DNA of 7,049 nucleotides from Tannerella sp. (lineage in GTDB: Bacteria > Bacteroidota > Bacteroidia > Bacteroidales > Tannerellaceae). Made by a program: the position numbers and the translations under genes. The stretch spans positions 1 through 7,049 of the forward strand of contig JAITMT010000369.1 in assembly GCA_031277235.1 (NCBI GenBank), in the 5' to 3' direction. The notes beneath the pieces are model-generated. The model had not been told where the DNA came from. It was given only the letters and a program-made list of their open reading frames with translations, and ran no database searches. Numbering within the stretch: position 1 is the first letter of the stretch; every line of letters starts with the position of its first letter. Positions 6,846 through 7,049 of the stretch are shown here, piece by piece.

Positions 6846-6914
6846 CGACAGCCCTGCCAAAGAAGAGAGAATCCCCCTCCTTCGGAGGGCTGTCAAGTTC
6901 TAAAATAAATTGGA
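6840..6914. repeat. Y3: inverted Y segment joined to a direct Y tail
   Basis: Bases 6840-6889 are the reverse complement of Y2 bases 6647-6696 with two mismatches. From 6886 the direct Y tail resumes (AGGGCTGTCAAGTTCT through AAATTGG), matching Y2 from 6681. The two orientations overlap in AGGG (6886-6889). As a result AGAACTCGACAGCCCT (6840-6855) and AGGGCTGTCAAGTTCT (6886-6901) form a 16-bp inverted repeat with one mismatch. Inside it is a CCCTCC-TTC-GGAGGG hairpin (6875-6889). Confidence 0.88.
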
Positions 6915-6915
6915 T

Positions 6916-7049
6916 ATTATTTGGGCATTCCGTAGGAATGCATTGCTCGGTAGAAAGGCAATCCACACACGGGATGCATTCCGTACGGAATGCAACCGAC
7001 AACGGGAAACATTTTCTACCGAGCCATATTCCCTGACGGGAATAGAACT
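6916..7049. repeat. Repeat copy 4: X4-Z2 symmetric dyad, reaching the window end
   Basis: This copy matches copy 3 (6711-6845) with only three differences: one G missing from the GGGG before the hairpin, C to T at 6944, and A to G at 7035 in a hairpin loop. The 20-bp palindrome is at 6975-6994, the forward tag at 6945-6956 and the inverted tag at 7013-7024. The window stops at AATAGAACT, exactly where Z1 would give way to the inverted Y. Confidence 0.88.

Larger units (their letters stand above)
6339..7049. repeat. Composite intergenic repeat array (modules X, Y, Z)
   Basis: At least 711 bp of non-coding DNA is built from three modules. X (about 44 bp) is a hairpin GCATTCC-GTA-GGAATGC followed by the tag GCTCGGTAGAAA. 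Y (about 80 bp) starts TTAAAGCCTCCCC, has the hairpin CCCCTCC-GAA-GGAGGGG and ends in a conserved tail (CTGTCAAGTTCT, then AAAATAAATTGG). Z (91 bp) carries a perfect 20-bp palindrome and an X-like head in reverse. The order is decayed X-Y (6339-6430), X1-Y1, X2-Y2, X3-Z1-inverted Y-partial Y, X4-Z2. Frames crossing the array are open only because the repeats happen to lack stops. CCTCCCC/GGAGGGG hairpins of this type are, from memory, frequent between Bacteroidota genes. No transposase is present in the window. The array reaches the window edge, so its right end is unknown. Confidence 0.9.

Noticed and set aside
6676..6903. Open frame of 75 codons on the + strand through the array, and minus-strand frames at 6351-6614 and 6642-6896
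   Set aside because: They run across repeat modules in both orientations, have no recognisable domain, and their content is simply the repeats translated. Open frames on both strands over the same palindromic DNA are expected by chance.
6430..7049. CRISPR array
   Set aside because: Repeat units are unequal (125 to 205 bp apart), the segments between them are themselves repeated, and some units are inverted. There are no unique spacers of constant length.
6711..7049. Insertion sequence
   Set aside because: Inverted repeats are present, but no transposase gene fits between them. At most this is a non-autonomous element.

Overview
The window looks like chromosome of a member of the Bacteroidota, most probably order Bacteroidales. 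The evidence is a RecQ helicase with the long C-terminal extension seen in that group, two secreted SurA-like proteins, each with two parvulin domains, and an OstA/LptA-like protein of the long Bacteroidota type. The gene starts also lack strong Shine-Dalgarno sequences. From memory, the order recQ, PPIase, PPIase, ostA-like is a conserved Bacteroidales block, usually preceded by clpP-clpX and followed by mutL. No database search was possible.

Layout. Bases 1-1482 are the 3' two thirds of recQ, cut by the window start. A 77-bp AT-rich gap with an 8-bp tandem repeat follows. Bases 1560-6168 hold three tightly spaced genes on the + strand (gaps of 9 and 10 bp): a 532-residue PPIase-domain protein, a 455-residue SurA-like chaperone and a 540-residue OstA-like protein. 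All three start with a clear signal peptide. They form a plausible envelope-biogenesis operon: two periplasmic chaperones for outer-membrane proteins, and a beta-jellyroll protein of the lipopolysaccharide-transport type. recQ is a DNA-repair gene that is only positionally linked.

Bases 6169-7049 contain no credible gene. After a stretch with competing hairpins (6241-6321), the rest (about 6339-7049) is an array of interspersed repeats built from three modules, here called X, Y and Z. X is a short hairpin followed by a GCTCGGTAGAAA tag. Y is a CCCCTCC-GAA-GGAGGGG hairpin plus a conserved tail. Z holds a perfect 20-bp palindrome and an inverted X-like head. Two X-Z pairs form symmetric dyads, with the tags in opposite orientation and equidistant from the palindrome centre. 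In one of them the symmetry extends through an inverted copy of Y, giving an imperfect inverted repeat of about 243 bp. The left copies are decayed and the right copies nearly identical, as if the array grew recently at its right side. The window ends exactly at the end of the second Z copy.

The four genes are ordinary for the group. The most interesting object is the repeat array, which resembles a REPIN or MITE family. No transposase is visible in the window, so its mobility is inferred only from repeat structure.
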